Of a stretch of DNA of 64,000 nucleotides, positions 7,260 through 15,546 are shown piece after piece; the first letter of the stretch is position 1, and each line of letters begins with the position of its first letter. The DNA is taken from contig CAVPRR010000006.1 in NCBI GenBank assembly GCA_963707965.1, positions 310,001-374,000 of the forward strand, in the 5' to 3' direction. The translations under genes and the position numbers were made by a program. Source of the stretch: VRUE01 sp963707965. GTDB lineage: Bacteria > Actinomycetota > Thermoleophilia > Solirubrobacterales > 70-9. The notes beneath the pieces were generated by a model that saw only the letters and a list, made by a program, of their open reading frames with translations, made no database searches and had not been told where the DNA came from.

Positions 7260-7544
7260 GTGAATCTGCAGTGGGCTCGCGCCGCGACCAAGCACCGCAT
7301 ATCCCGTGAACACTCTCGCTACGTCATCGAGAATTGCCGCCTGCGTTTCGAGCAGGACCCGCCAGCTGATGCTCCGGTCAACGCCAGTTCGCGGCTCGTC
7401 TTTCTCGGGGATGACGCCGAGGGCATCGCGCTGGAGGTGATGGCGGTCGAACTTGAGGATGAGCGCCTGCTGGTGATCCACGCGATGTCGCTGCGCAGCC
7501 GCTACCAGGAGCAGTACGAGGAGGCGAAGAAATGGCAAAGGTGA
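7260..7544 (+). CDS. Putative toxin of a two-gene toxin-antitoxin module
   Basis: 94 aa. The sequence KHRISREHSRYVIENC, then GIALEVMAVELEDERLLVIH, then AMSLRSRYQEQYEEA resembles small actinobacterial proteins of the BrnT/DUF4258-like toxin group. It is followed, with a 13-nt overlap, by a ribbon-helix-helix protein, which is the typical partner. Toxin-before-antitoxin order is the BrnT/BrnA order. The GTG start at 7260 fits a leaderless promoter. Target and activity are not visible from sequence. Confidence 0.6.
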   Translation: MNLQWARAATKHRISREHSRYVIENCRLRFEQDPPADAPVNASSRLVFLGDDAEGIALEVMAVELEDERLLVIHAMSLRSRYQEQYEEAKKWQR

Positions 7545-7825
7545 AGAAGGCAACCCACAAGAATCCGAGGACGAGATCGGGGGCCGAGATCACCCCCGAG
7601 ACTGCCGATGCCCTCGCGGTCGAGGCGGAGCGCGGCTACGACCTCTCGAAGGCGAAGCGCCGCCGGGTCGGCCGTCCTTCTCTCGCCGGGCACGGCACCT
7701 CCCCCCGAATGAGCTTCCGCACCACGCCGGACCTCTACCGGGCAGCGCAGAAACGCGCCAAGGCGGAAGGCCGCTCGGTCAGCGACCTAGCGCGAGAGGC
7801 CGTTGCCCGCTACGTCGAGTCATAG
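7532..7825 (+). CDS. Ribbon-helix-helix antitoxin
   Basis: 97 aa. The N-terminus is basic (MAKVKKATHKNPRTRSG). The middle has the ITPETADALAVEAERGYDLS linker, and the C-terminus RMSFRTTPDLYRAAQKRAKA then EGRSVSDLAREAVARYV is a ribbon-helix-helix DNA-binding domain. It overlaps the upstream toxin by 13 nt, so the two are co-translated. It should neutralise the toxin and repress the shared promoter. Confidence 0.75.
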   Translation: MAKVKKATHKNPRTRSGAEITPETADALAVEAERGYDLSKAKRRRVGRPSLAGHGTSPRMSFRTTPDLYRAAQKRAKAEGRSVSDLAREAVARYVES

Positions 7826-8013
7826 GGGCAGTCCTGCCGACCGCGCAAACACGGCCTCTTATCCGATAGACGGCAACAGGACCCGCCGAGAGTCAGTGCT
7901 GGCCGTCGTGGAAGCTGGCAAGGCGAGTGGCATCGGGGGTTCGCTGACAGATCAGCTTCCTGCATGGAGCGCTGCCGAGCTCAGCCCCGAGGACTCTCGG
8001 CCGATAGGGCCGC

Positions 8014-8799
8014 ATGGCCATCAGGAAGCCTCGGGCCGGAGGCTATGCAGAGCGACGATACCGGCGGGGACTGCGCAGCTGGCAGCTGAAGAACCGTCGG
8101 CTCTTCGCAGTGCTCCTCGGGCCGTTCTTCATGGCCGGGGTCGCGGTTGGCATCTTCGACGGGCAGCTCATCTCGTGGTGTGCCGGATTGGTGGTCGGGG
8201 TTGCCATGAGCCTCTGGTTGGTGTTTCGAGAGACGCCGCCTTTCTATGTCGAGCACTGGCGACAGGGCTTCGAAGGCGAGCGGAAGACCGAGAGGGAGCT
8301 GAGACGGCTTGAGCGCGCCGGGTGGCATGTCGTCCACGACGTCCAAAACGGCCACGGCAACTACGACCACATCGCCGTTGGCGCGGCCGGCGCCTATCTG
8401 GTCGAGAGCAAGAATCTGCAGGGCATCGTGGACATAAGGGACGGGGTGCCGCACCTGACTCGGCGCCACGATCCCGAGGAGACGCATGTCTTTGACCGGG
8501 TCCCGAGGCGCGCTCTGGCTGACGCCGCACGCCTCAAGGAAGAGATCCAAGCGCGAACCGGACGCCGCACGTGGGTGCAGGCCGTCGTCGTCTTCTGGTC
8601 GGATTTTCCCGCGGGCGTCGTCGAAGACGACAAGTGCGTCTTCGTCCACGGCCCGCGGCTTCGCGCCTGGATGCAGGATCGCCCGAGCCGGCTCGCCCAG
8701 GCTGATGCCGAGCAGATCGCCGCGGGCATCGCGAGCATTGCCGCCGACGCCGCAGCCGAGGACGTCACCGCACTCCCCGCAGAGCTCAGTCCGGCGTAA
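8014..8799 (+). CDS. NERD-domain protein with two membrane segments
   Basis: 261 aa. An N-terminal basic segment is followed by two hydrophobic stretches at about residues 30-65 (LFAVLLGPFFMAGVAVGIF, then LISWCAGLVVGVAMSLWLVF). Next is a NERD (nuclease-related) domain, with EGERKTERELRRL then GNYDHIAVGAAGAYLVESKN. The D of YDHI and E-x-K of VESKN are the restriction-endonuclease-like acidic/lysine set. NERD proteins are often linked to DNA processing or defence, but no activity can be assigned. It stands alone between a toxin-antitoxin pair and a coiled-coil gene. ATG at 8014. Confidence 0.85.
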   Translation: MAIRKPRAGGYAERRYRRGLRSWQLKNRRLFAVLLGPFFMAGVAVGIFDGQLISWCAGLVVGVAMSLWLVFRETPPFYVEHWRQGFEGERKTERELRRLERAGWHVVHDVQNGHGNYDHIAVGAAGAYLVESKNLQGIVDIRDGVPHLTRRHDPEETHVFDRVPRRALADAARLKEEIQARTGRRTWVQAVVVFWSDFPAGVVEDDKCVFVHGPRLRAWMQDRPSRLAQADAEQIAAGIASIAADAAAEDVTALPAELSPA

Positions 8800-8884
8800 G
8801 GAGCGGCAAGCGGCGAATCGGGCGGCGGCTTCGCACGACGGCCGACGGGTGATCGAGGTGCCGTCGCTCGGACGTGGCTCACTT

Positions 8885-8947
8885 TTTGCAGTTTCGGCAC
8901 ATTCAGCGCGCCACAGACAACACGTCTCCACGTATCGTGGAATCATC
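8885..8947 (+). promoter_or_regulatory. Conserved upstream block of coiled-coil cassette, copy 2
   Basis: Bases 8898-8925 are identical to 192-219 in front of copy 1, and the match extends with few changes to the start codon. A TATCGT box lies 9 nt before the GTG, the same spacing as copy 1. No Shine-Dalgarno sequence. Confidence 0.5.
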
Positions 8948-9301
8948 GTGGAGGCAATGAGGGACAAGTGGTCGGACGAGCGGATGGATGACCTCAGTCG
9001 GCGGGTGGAGAACGGCTTCAACCGCGTCCACACCGATCTGAGGGACGTCAGGGCCGAGATCGGCGGCCTGCGCGGCGAAATGAACTCCCGCCTCGAACAC
9101 GTGGACGCTCGCCTCGAGCACATGGATGGTCGCCTCGAGCACATGGATGGTCGCCTCGAGCACATGGATGGTCGCTTCGAGCACATGGATGGTCGCTTCG
9201 AACACATGGACGATCGCTTCGATGCATTGCAGCGCACCATGCTCCAGCTCGGGGGCGGTGTCATCGTCGCGCTGATCGGCTTGATCGCCACGCAGCTATG
9301 A
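8948..9301 (+). CDS. Coiled-coil protein with C-terminal membrane tail, copy 2
   Basis: 117 aa, closely related to the gene at 242. It differs mainly in the number of heptads: seven here (RLEHVDA, three RLEHMDG, RFEHMDG, RFEHMDD, RFDALQR) against three there. Those four extra units account exactly for the 28-residue length difference. At the DNA level they are 21-bp tandem repeats (9115-9220), prone to slippage. The tail LGGGVIVALIGLIATQL should insert in the membrane. GTG at 8948 aligns with the ATG of copy 1. Function unknown. Confidence 0.7.
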   Translation: MEAMRDKWSDERMDDLSRRVENGFNRVHTDLRDVRAEIGGLRGEMNSRLEHVDARLEHMDGRLEHMDGRLEHMDGRFEHMDGRFEHMDDRFDALQRTMLQLGGGVIVALIGLIATQL

Positions 9302-9590
9302 CCGCGGTGGCGAAGTCTCACCGGTTGCGTCGGAGCGGCCCACCCTGGCGGTGGGCCTATTACTGCAGCTGGAACTGCAAGCTCGACACAGCTCCCGTCG
9401 GGCGTCCACTGCAACAACAGCAACCTTGATCGAGAAGCAGGCCGGAACTGCCGGAAGACGTGGTCTCACGACGTAGCTGGCCGTGATCCTCCGTTTTCAT
9501 GGGCGGCGCTCGGGCCGCCTCATCACCCCATTGACGCGGCGGTGGCGGCGAACGTAGGATCGGCTCAGAACCAACTACAAGGAGGTTCTC
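9302..9590. other. Intergenic region
   Basis: No gene recognised. It ends with AAGGAGG, the ribosome-binding site of the next gene. Confidence 0.4.
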
Positions 9591-10034
9591 ATGATCAAGA
9601 GCGCAGAAGACGTCGCTCGCGAGAGCATCGAGTTCTTCAACGCCGGCGACTTCGACGGGCTCCGCTCGCTTCTGGCCGACGACTCTTACGAGGAGGAGCT
9701 GCCCACGCAGCGCCGCCTGGAGGGAGCAGATGCCCAGATCGAGGCGGGAAAGGACTGGAAGCAAGCCTTCCCGGATGGGCGTGGCACGGTGCACGGCATT
9801 TATGCGGACGGAAACACCGTCACGATCGAGGTCACCTGGGAGGGTACGCAGAGCGGCCCGATGCGGACACCCGACGGTCAGGAGCTACCGCCGTCGAACC
9901 GGCGCGGATCGGTCAGGGCGTGCCAGGTCCTGGAGATCGAAAACGGGAAGATCAAGGCGACCCGTCACTACTTCGACCTGATGACGCTGTTGCAGCAGAT
10001 CGGCGTTATGGAGCAGGCTGAAGCAACCGCGTAG
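9591..10034 (+). CDS. SnoaL-like / NTF2-fold protein
   Basis: 147 aa. The N-terminal ESIEFFNAGDFDGLRSLLAD and the central V-x-W-x-G-T strand with R-x-C-x-V-L-E-I-E-N-G-K-I-K, then ATRHYFDLMTLLQQIG, are the SnoaL-like polyketide-cyclase/NTF2 fold. Members include ester cyclases and many proteins of unknown substrate. AAGGAGG lies 7 nt before the ATG at 9591. It is a single-gene unit ended by a strong hairpin at 10056-10082. Confidence 0.85.
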   Translation: MIKSAEDVARESIEFFNAGDFDGLRSLLADDSYEEELPTQRRLEGADAQIEAGKDWKQAFPDGRGTVHGIYADGNTVTIEVTWEGTQSGPMRTPDGQELPPSNRRGSVRACQVLEIENGKIKATRHYFDLMTLLQQIGVMEQAEATA

Positions 10035-10055
10035 CCCGGACCCTCGGTAAGCGGC

Positions 10056-10082
10056 TGAGGGGCCGCGTCTGGCGGCCCCTCA
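10056..10082 (+). terminator. Hairpin terminator after the SnoaL-like gene
   Basis: TGAGGGGCCGC (10056-10066) pairs perfectly with GCGGCCCCTCA (10072-10082) around a 5-nt loop. There is no T-run, as is common in high-GC actinobacteria. Confidence 0.75.
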
Positions 10083-10205
10083 CTCGCTGCGGTGCATCAC
10101 CAGCGCTCTGCCGGTGAAGTGGTTATCCAATCGCGGTTCCGCCCATTCGTCCTCTAGGGTTGGTGAGGAACCCCAGAACGGGGTACGCAACAAGGAGGGA
10201 CGTCA

Positions 10206-10574
10206 ATGGAGTCATCCACCGCGCGCCACTCAGGTTGGGTCACCTTCGCTGGGATCATGTTCGTGGTCGCCGGATTCGCGAACCTGATTTGGGGGATCGG
10301 CGCACTCGCCGACAAGCAGTACCTGACTGAGGGGGGCCTGCTGTTCAGCTCGCTGACGTTCTGGGGCTGGATCGCGATCATCTGGGGCGCCCTGCTCTTG
10401 CTGGGCTCCTACCTGGTGCTGATGGAATCGCCAAGCGGTCGCTCGACTGGAATCGTGCTCGCCGTTGTCAGCGCGATCTTCTGGCTTTTCGCGTTGCCGG
10501 TCCTCCCGATCTTCGGCCTGACCGCAATCCTGATCGATTCGCTGATCATCTACGGGCTGAGCGAGTCGGGTTGA
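10206..10574 (+). CDS. Four-helix membrane protein (DUF7144-like)
   Basis: 122 aa with four hydrophobic segments: VTFAGIMFVVAGFANLIWGI, FWGWIAIIWGALLLLGSYLV, GIVLAVVSAIFWLFALPVL and a last one ending LIDSLIIYGL. The plan FAGIMFVVAGFANLIWGI at the N-terminus is that of the DUF7144/actinobacterial small membrane protein family, with no known activity. AAGGAGGG lies 6 nt before the ATG. Located in the cytoplasmic membrane. Confidence 0.8.
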   Translation: MESSTARHSGWVTFAGIMFVVAGFANLIWGIGALADKQYLTEGGLLFSSLTFWGWIAIIWGALLLLGSYLVLMESPSGRSTGIVLAVVSAIFWLFALPVLPIFGLTAILIDSLIIYGLSESG

Positions 10575-10666
10575 GCGAGTCGGGCTGACCTCGAACCAAT
10601 CGGCCAAATCAAGCCAGGGTTGCGGAGGCCCTCGCCGAGTCACCGTCCCCCATGTGCCGCAGAGTT

Positions 10667-10721
10667 TTTTCAGTCTCGGCACACACGCGTAGCAACTTTC
10701 TGTCTACGCTCGTGTGAGATC
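10667..10721 (+). promoter_or_regulatory. Upstream block of coiled-coil cassette, copy 3
   Basis: It begins with TTTTTTCAGTCTCGGCACA, which aligns with the start of the blocks before copies 1 and 2, but diverges afterwards. A TACGCT box is present 11 nt before the ATG and no ribosome-binding site is visible. Confidence 0.35.
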
Positions 10722-11090
10722 ATGGAGACGATGAAGGGGCGCTGGACAGACGCACGGCTCGACGACCTGAATGGCCGGGTCGCCGACATGGGCCGCCGCA
10801 TGGACGACGGCTTCAACCGTCTACACGAGGATCTACGGGTCGAAATTGGCTCGGTGCGTGAGGAGATCGGCTCGGTGCGTGAGGAGATCGGTTCGGTGCG
10901 TGAGGAGTTCGGTTCGGTGCGTGGGGAGGTGCGGGGGGAGTTCGGTTCGGTGCGTGGGGAGATCGGCTCGCTGCGGCGGGAGGTGCGGGGGGAAATTGCA
11001 GGACTGCATCGCCTCATTCTCCAGGTGGCGGCCGGAATGTTTGCCACCTTTGCCATCGGCTTCGCCGGCATGATCGCCACGCAGCTGTGA
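10722..11090 (+). CDS. Coiled-coil protein with C-terminal membrane tail, copy 3
   Basis: 122 aa, a divergent paralogue of the genes at 242 and 8948. The N-terminus (ETMKGRWTDARLDDLNGRV, then DDGFNRLHEDLR) and the C-terminal IATQL are shared. The middle uses a different heptad, EIGSVRE/EFGSVRG, repeated six times with EVRG insertions, again encoded by near-identical 21-bp units (10847-10980). The tail VAAGMFATFAIGFAGMIATQL is one membrane segment. Each paralogue seems to have expanded its own heptad by tandem duplication. Confidence 0.7.
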   Translation: METMKGRWTDARLDDLNGRVADMGRRMDDGFNRLHEDLRVEIGSVREEIGSVREEIGSVREEFGSVRGEVRGEFGSVRGEIGSLRREVRGEIAGLHRLILQVAAGMFATFAIGFAGMIATQL

Positions 11091-11149
11091 CCCGCGGCAG
11101 GCCGGTCAGGTTCAACGTGTAGGTGAAGGCTCTGAACGCTCCGCCGGGC

Positions 11150-11215
11150 GGTCTCGTCTCAGCCCGGCCGTGGCGGTCCCGAATGCGCACTAGGTCATCC
11201 ATGTGAGGCAAGTGG
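11150..11215 (-). pseudogene. C-terminal fragment of a cupin (mannose-6-phosphate isomerase type)
   Basis: The minus strand reads LPHMDDLVRIRDRHGRAETR. This matches the C-terminus of the intact cupin gene at 21853-22209 (TPHMDDVVRLRDRYGRG). Only about 20 codons remain, so it is a relic. Confidence 0.5.
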
Positions 11216-11317
11216 CCACAGCGCCAAACGAAATCCCCTGACGCGGGCCGGTGCGGTCGCAACTCCGCCGCCGACGATCAAGAAGAGACGCGCTGAGGTC
11301 GATGTCTGCCCGAGCGG

Positions 11318-12733
11318 ATGCGGGGCGTACAGTCAAAGCCAGCGGCCCCCCGGCTTGAGGAAGCCGGCTCGATCCCTGCCCTCGCCGCCGAGCGCCGCAA
11401 TCACCTCAGGGCCCTCAGGCATCCATCGCGCAAGCAGCGGCGCTACATCGCCCTGCGCGCCAAACTCCTGCTCGTCGTCTCGGTCGCCGTTGGTTGGGCC
11501 GCGCTTTCACTCTGGATCTCGACGCCCTGGATCGAGGCGCTCGGCGACTCAATCACGCTGCCACTCGCAACCCTCGTAATCCTCGGCATCGCCATCATCC
11601 CCGGCTACCTCAACGCGAACCTGGTTGCCTCGCTTTTGGTCGACCGCCCGCCACCGCTGCGCTTCGACCTCGCCTTCCCTGCGCTCACAGTGGTGATCGC
11701 CTGCTTCAACGAGGAGGGCACGATCGGGGAGACGATCGACTACGTCGCCAGGCAGGACTATCCCGCCGAGTTGCGGATCTTGGTCGCCGACGACGGCTCC
11801 ACCGACCGCACCGCAGATCTCGCCCGCAGGTGGGCCGCGGACGATCCGCGAATCTCGGTCCTCGCCGCTCCGCACGGCGGCAAGGCGCGCGTCCTGACCA
11901 GGGCGCTCGCCGAGGTGAAGACGCCACTGGTGGTGACGGTCGACGCCGACACGCTGCTGATGCCGTCCTCACTCGAACGCATCGTCGCCCGTCTGCTGAT
12001 CTCCCCACCCGACACCGTCGCGGTGGCCGGTGCCGTCTTCGTTCGCAACTCGCGGCGCAACTTCCTCACCCGGGTCCAGGAGTGGGACTACTTCCTTGGC
12101 ATCGCCTCGGTGAAGCGCCAGCAGGGACTGTTCCAGGGGACGATGGTCGCCCAGGGCGCCTTCAGCGTCTACCGCACGGTTGCGCTGCACCGAGCCGGCG
12201 GCTGGCCGGATCGGATCGGTGAGGACATCGTTCTCACCTGGGCGATGATGCGCGACGGAGGCCGCGTGGGCTACGAGCGCACGGCGATCGCCTTCACCGG
12301 CGCACCGGAGACCACCCGCGGATTCGCCCGCCAGCGCAAGCGCTGGGCGCGGGGGATGATCGAGGGCCTTCGCGAGCACGGCACGGCCCTCTTGGCCGGA
12401 CGGCGCTCCAGCGCCCACGCCGTGCTGATCAACTTCGTCTTCCCGTTCGTCGACGTCGTCTACTCAATCGCCTTCCCGATTGGAATCGTGCTGGCGCTGT
12501 CCGGGAACTTCGCGATCGTCGGGCCGGTGACGTTTGCCGTGCTGCCGCTGAACGTCGTGCTCTCGATGTTCATGTTCCACCGCAGCCGCCAGGCCTTCGG
12601 AGAGCTTGGCCTCAAGGCTCGGCGCAACCGGTTCGGGTTCCTCGGCTACCTGCTCGCCTACCAGTTCGTGATGTCGCCGATCTCGGTCGCTGGCTACGCA
12701 CAGGAGGTGTTCGGCGCAAAGCGACGCTGGTAG
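11318..12733 (+). CDS. Membrane family 2 glycosyltransferase (PgaC/IcaA-like polysaccharide synthase)
   Basis: 471 aa. Two N-terminal membrane helices (about 45-65 and 80-105) precede a GT-A domain with VIACFNEEGTI, DDGS at 158-161, DAD at 209-211, GED at 301-303 and the processive-synthase motif QRKRW at 339-343. Two or more C-terminal helices follow. This is the plan of poly-beta-1,6-N-acetylglucosamine or similar processive synthases at the cytoplasmic membrane, with UDP-sugar donor. The next gene makes and degrades cyclic di-GMP, which often controls such synthases. No PgaB-like deacetylase is adjacent. The start is uncertain: the first 40 residues lack similarity signals, so a later start is possible. 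Confidence 0.85.
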   Translation: MRGVQSKPAAPRLEEAGSIPALAAERRNHLRALRHPSRKQRRYIALRAKLLLVVSVAVGWAALSLWISTPWIEALGDSITLPLATLVILGIAIIPGYLNANLVASLLVDRPPPLRFDLAFPALTVVIACFNEEGTIGETIDYVARQDYPAELRILVADDGSTDRTADLARRWAADDPRISVLAAPHGGKARVLTRALAEVKTPLVVTVDADTLLMPSSLERIVARLLISPPDTVAVAGAVFVRNSRRNFLTRVQEWDYFLGIASVKRQQGLFQGTMVAQGAFSVYRTVALHRAGGWPDRIGEDIVLTWAMMRDGGRVGYERTAIAFTGAPETTRGFARQRKRWARGMIEGLREHGTALLAGRRSSAHAVLINFVFPFVDVVYSIAFPIGIVLALSGNFAIVGPVTFAVLPLNVVLSMFMFHRSRQAFGELGLKARRNRFGFLGYLLAYQFVMSPISVAGYAQEVFGAKRRW

Positions 12734-12824
12734 GGCAGCTGAAGATTTGCACCAAATCATGCATCGCGTCAGATGCCCGTTCGGGCGGTCAAGAAAGACA
12801 CGCAACAGTCGATAGCCCACAGAC

Positions 12825-14753
12825 ATGACGACCAACCGAGACACCGTCACAGTGTCCGGGTCCACCGAGGGCGCCCAGGGCGAGCTCTGCCGCCTCGGGG
12901 AGGCACTGAACGCACGCACCGCCGATGTGGTCGACAGGATGGTGCGACGCTCCGAGGCCTCGGGACAGATGCTCGACAAGGTCGTCGAGGAGAGCTTCGA
13001 GGAAGTGGGCAAGGTGTCCACCGTCGCGGTCGCCCGCTGGATGGCCGGCGAGGGGGAGGCGGTCGCACGCGAGGTGGGCAGGGAGGCCTGGCGGATCTTC
13101 GCCCAGCTGGCCTCACAGCGGGCCGCATCGCTGAATGAGGTCGTCAAGCGCTGCCTGCGGTGGCGCGACGCCACAGCTGAGGTTCTGGGTTGCATCGCGA
13201 AGGAGCTCAAGGTCGACGCCGCGGTGCTGGGCCAAGCCCTGGGAATGGTGCAGAGGAGCCTCGATGTCACCCTCGTGCGGATGTGCGAGTCATTCGAGGA
13301 TGACCGCCAGGACTTCCACCAGGAACTGGAAACACGCCAACGGGAACTGGTCTTCCTGGCCACTCACGATGCTCTCACCGGGTTGCCCAACCGGACGCTG
13401 ATCCTCGACCGCATCGAGCAGATGCTGACCCGCGCTCGGGTCAGGCAGGAACCCGTGGCGGTGCTGTTCCTGGACCTCGACAACTTCAAGGCCATCAACG
13501 ACACGCTCGGTCACAGCGTTGGGGACGAACTGCTCCGCTCCGTCGCCGCCCGGCTTGAGGGTGTCACCCGCGAGACCGATGCGCTCGGCAGGCTCGGCGG
13601 GGACGAGTTCGTGGTGATCGCCGACGGGATCTCGCTCTCCGCCGGGCCCGAGCTGATCGCCGAGCGCCTGCTGGAAGCGTTCAAGGAGCCGTTCAAGCTC
13701 AGCGCGGCAGAGGACGCGAGTGTGTTTGTGAGGGCAAGCGTCGGCATCGCCACGGGCTGGCGATCCTCTCCCGACGAGCTGCTGCGCGATGCCGACATCG
13801 CCATGTACCGGGCCAAGTGGGGCGGCAAGAACCGCTACCTCGTCTTCGAATCGGGCATGCAGGACGAAGTGCGATCCCGCATGGAGATGGAGATGGCACT
13901 GCAGAGCGCGCTTGGCGACGGGGAGTTCTTCCTCGTTTACCAGCCGACGTTCGACCTCGAGAGCATGTCGCCGACCGGGGTCGAGGCGCTCATCCGCTGG
14001 CGGCGTCCAGGGCATGGGGTCCTCGAGCCCGATGACTTCGTTCCGCTGCTGGAGGACAGCGGATTGATCGTCGAGGTGGGCGCCTGGGTCATCGGCGAGG
14101 CCTGCGCCCAGGCCACCCGGTGGCACGAGGCCGGTCACCACCTCAACATGGCGGCCAACGTCTCTGCGCGCCAGCTCGAAACCGATGACCTTGTGGCTCA
14201 CGTCGAGGAGGCGCTGAGCTCGACCGGGTTTGACCCCGGCGCGCTGACCCTCGAGATCACGGAGACCACGCTGATGCGCAATGCGGATGAGACCGCCGAG
14301 CGGCTCGCCGCCCTGAAGCGCCTTGGCGTTCGCATCGCGGTCGATGACTTCGGCACCGGATACTCCTCGCTCGCCCACCTCCAGCGGTTCCCCGTCGACG
14401 TGCTGAAGATCGATCGGTCCTTCATCTCCCAGCTCGCCGACGGTTGCGAGGGGGAGATCCTCCTGCACACCCTCGTGCAGCTCGGCAAAGCCCTCTCGAT
14501 CGAAACCACCGCAGAGGGAATAGAGCGCCCGCAGGACCTGTCGCTGATCAAGTCGGAGGCATGCGACAACGGCCAGGGATTCCTCTTCACCCGCCCGCTC
14601 AGCGCACAGGACGCGGACTCATTCTTCCGCCAATGGCCGGATACCCGTCGCTTTGAGGTTCGTCACGGCGCCGAGGGGCTCACGGCCTCCAGAAAGATCG
14701 AGCTTGCCGAGCCCACCCTGGCGAACGGGCCAGAGGCCGGGTCCGGCGAGTAG
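12825..14753 (+). CDS. GGDEF-EAL cyclic-di-GMP synthase/phosphodiesterase
   Basis: 642 aa. The N-terminal 165 residues are helical, without a recognised sensor fold or membrane segment. The GGDEF domain covers about 170-335, with an intact GGDEF at 258-262 and an inhibitory RxxD (RETD, 249-252) exactly five residues before it. The EAL domain covers about 350-600, with EAL at 387-389, DDFGTG at 507-512 and TAEGIE later, so both activities look possible. Located 91 nt after the polysaccharide synthase on the same strand. ATG at 12825. Confidence 0.95.
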   Translation: MTTNRDTVTVSGSTEGAQGELCRLGEALNARTADVVDRMVRRSEASGQMLDKVVEESFEEVGKVSTVAVARWMAGEGEAVAREVGREAWRIFAQLASQRAASLNEVVKRCLRWRDATAEVLGCIAKELKVDAAVLGQALGMVQRSLDVTLVRMCESFEDDRQDFHQELETRQRELVFLATHDALTGLPNRTLILDRIEQMLTRARVRQEPVAVLFLDLDNFKAINDTLGHSVGDELLRSVAARLEGVTRETDALGRLGGDEFVVIADGISLSAGPELIAERLLEAFKEPFKLSAAEDASVFVRASVGIATGWRSSPDELLRDADIAMYRAKWGGKNRYLVFESGMQDEVRSRMEMEMALQSALGDGEFFLVYQPTFDLESMSPTGVEALIRWRRPGHGVLEPDDFVPLLEDSGLIVEVGAWVIGEACAQATRWHEAGHHLNMAANVSARQLETDDLVAHVEEALSSTGFDPGALTLEITETTLMRNADETAERLAALKRLGVRIAVDDFGTGYSSLAHLQRFPVDVLKIDRSFISQLADGCEGEILLHTLVQLGKALSIETTAEGIERPQDLSLIKSEACDNGQGFLFTRPLSAQDADSFFRQWPDTRRFEVRHGAEGLTASRKIELAEPTLANGPEAGSGE

Positions 14754-14815
14754 CCGCGCTGCACCTTGGCACCCACCGTTCTAGGAACCTCAGAGGTCTC
14801 TTCGATAGACGCGGT

Positions 14816-15466
14816 GTGGCGCGTATGGCAACCAGACGACAGCTCCGGGACCGGAGGTTCACACGGCGACGCCGTGGCAGGCCGCCCGATGCGCGGTTCG
14901 GAGCCGATGCCCTCAAGGCCACGAACGCGCTACGCGACCAGCTGACGAAGCTCGTCGTCCTGGAGAAAGCGGTCGAACTGGGCGGTTCGGATGCAGCCGC
15001 CGCGTTTGTGCGCCTTGCCGCGGCGCTCGGAGAAGGCGACGCGAGCACGAACAGGGTGGCGGTGCGCCATCTGCTCGAACGAGGGCATGAGAGCTCGGCT
15101 GCCCTTGTCGAAGCGCTGTACATGGCTCGCTGGCGTGGCGACTACGAAAGCTGCGAAGTGCTGATCCTTCCCTATCGCGATCGGGCCTGGGCGAAGACCG
15201 CTCGCCTGCATTTGGCGATCCAGCGGGACCGGTGGCAGCTCGTCGAGAGGGCGATGGCTGAACTGGGGGAGGGCGGTCCAGCTCAACTCCTCCAACTTCT
15301 TCTGCTCCCGGCGAGAGATCCCAGGGCGACGCCGACCGAGCGGCTCGGGACCTACCGGCTGCTGCTGCGCGTCCTCAGCGGCAAACTTGTCAACCCGAGG
15401 TTTGCGCAGGCCCTTCACCGCGCATGGCTCAACGCGAGCACCTACCGGCTCGGTTGGACGGCGTGA
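14816..15466 (+). CDS. Helical protein of unknown function
   Basis: 216 aa. The basic N-terminus (RRQLRDRRFTRRRRGR) is followed by Ala/Leu-rich helices. There is no recognised domain, signal peptide or membrane helix. The coding strand has a consistent high-GC third position and no better frame overlaps. The gene starts 63 nt after the GGDEF-EAL gene, so co-transcription is possible. GTG at 14816 or ATG at 14825 may be the start. A 21-bp tandem duplication covers the stop codon. Confidence 0.5.
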   Translation: MARMATRRQLRDRRFTRRRRGRPPDARFGADALKATNALRDQLTKLVVLEKAVELGGSDAAAAFVRLAAALGEGDASTNRVAVRHLLERGHESSAALVEALYMARWRGDYESCEVLILPYRDRAWAKTARLHLAIQRDRWQLVERAMAELGEGGPAQLLQLLLLPARDPRATPTERLGTYRLLLRVLSGKLVNPRFAQALHRAWLNASTYRLGWTA

Positions 15467-15490
15467 CGGCTCGGTTGGACGGCGTGACGC
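15449..15490. repeat. 21-bp tandem duplication over a stop codon
   Basis: The unit CTCGGTTGGACGGCGTGACG plus one base occurs at 15449-15469 and 15470-15490. The first unit contains the TGA stop of the upstream gene. Confidence 0.85.
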
Positions 15491-15546
15491 TCACCACTGG
15501 GCGCGGTCGAGCCGCTCTCGCTGGTCAGACCGTTCGTCCGTCGAGC

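Noticed and set aside
7803..8312. 169-codon plus-strand frame before and across the NERD gene
   Set aside because: It overlaps the NERD coding sequence in another frame and has no motif.
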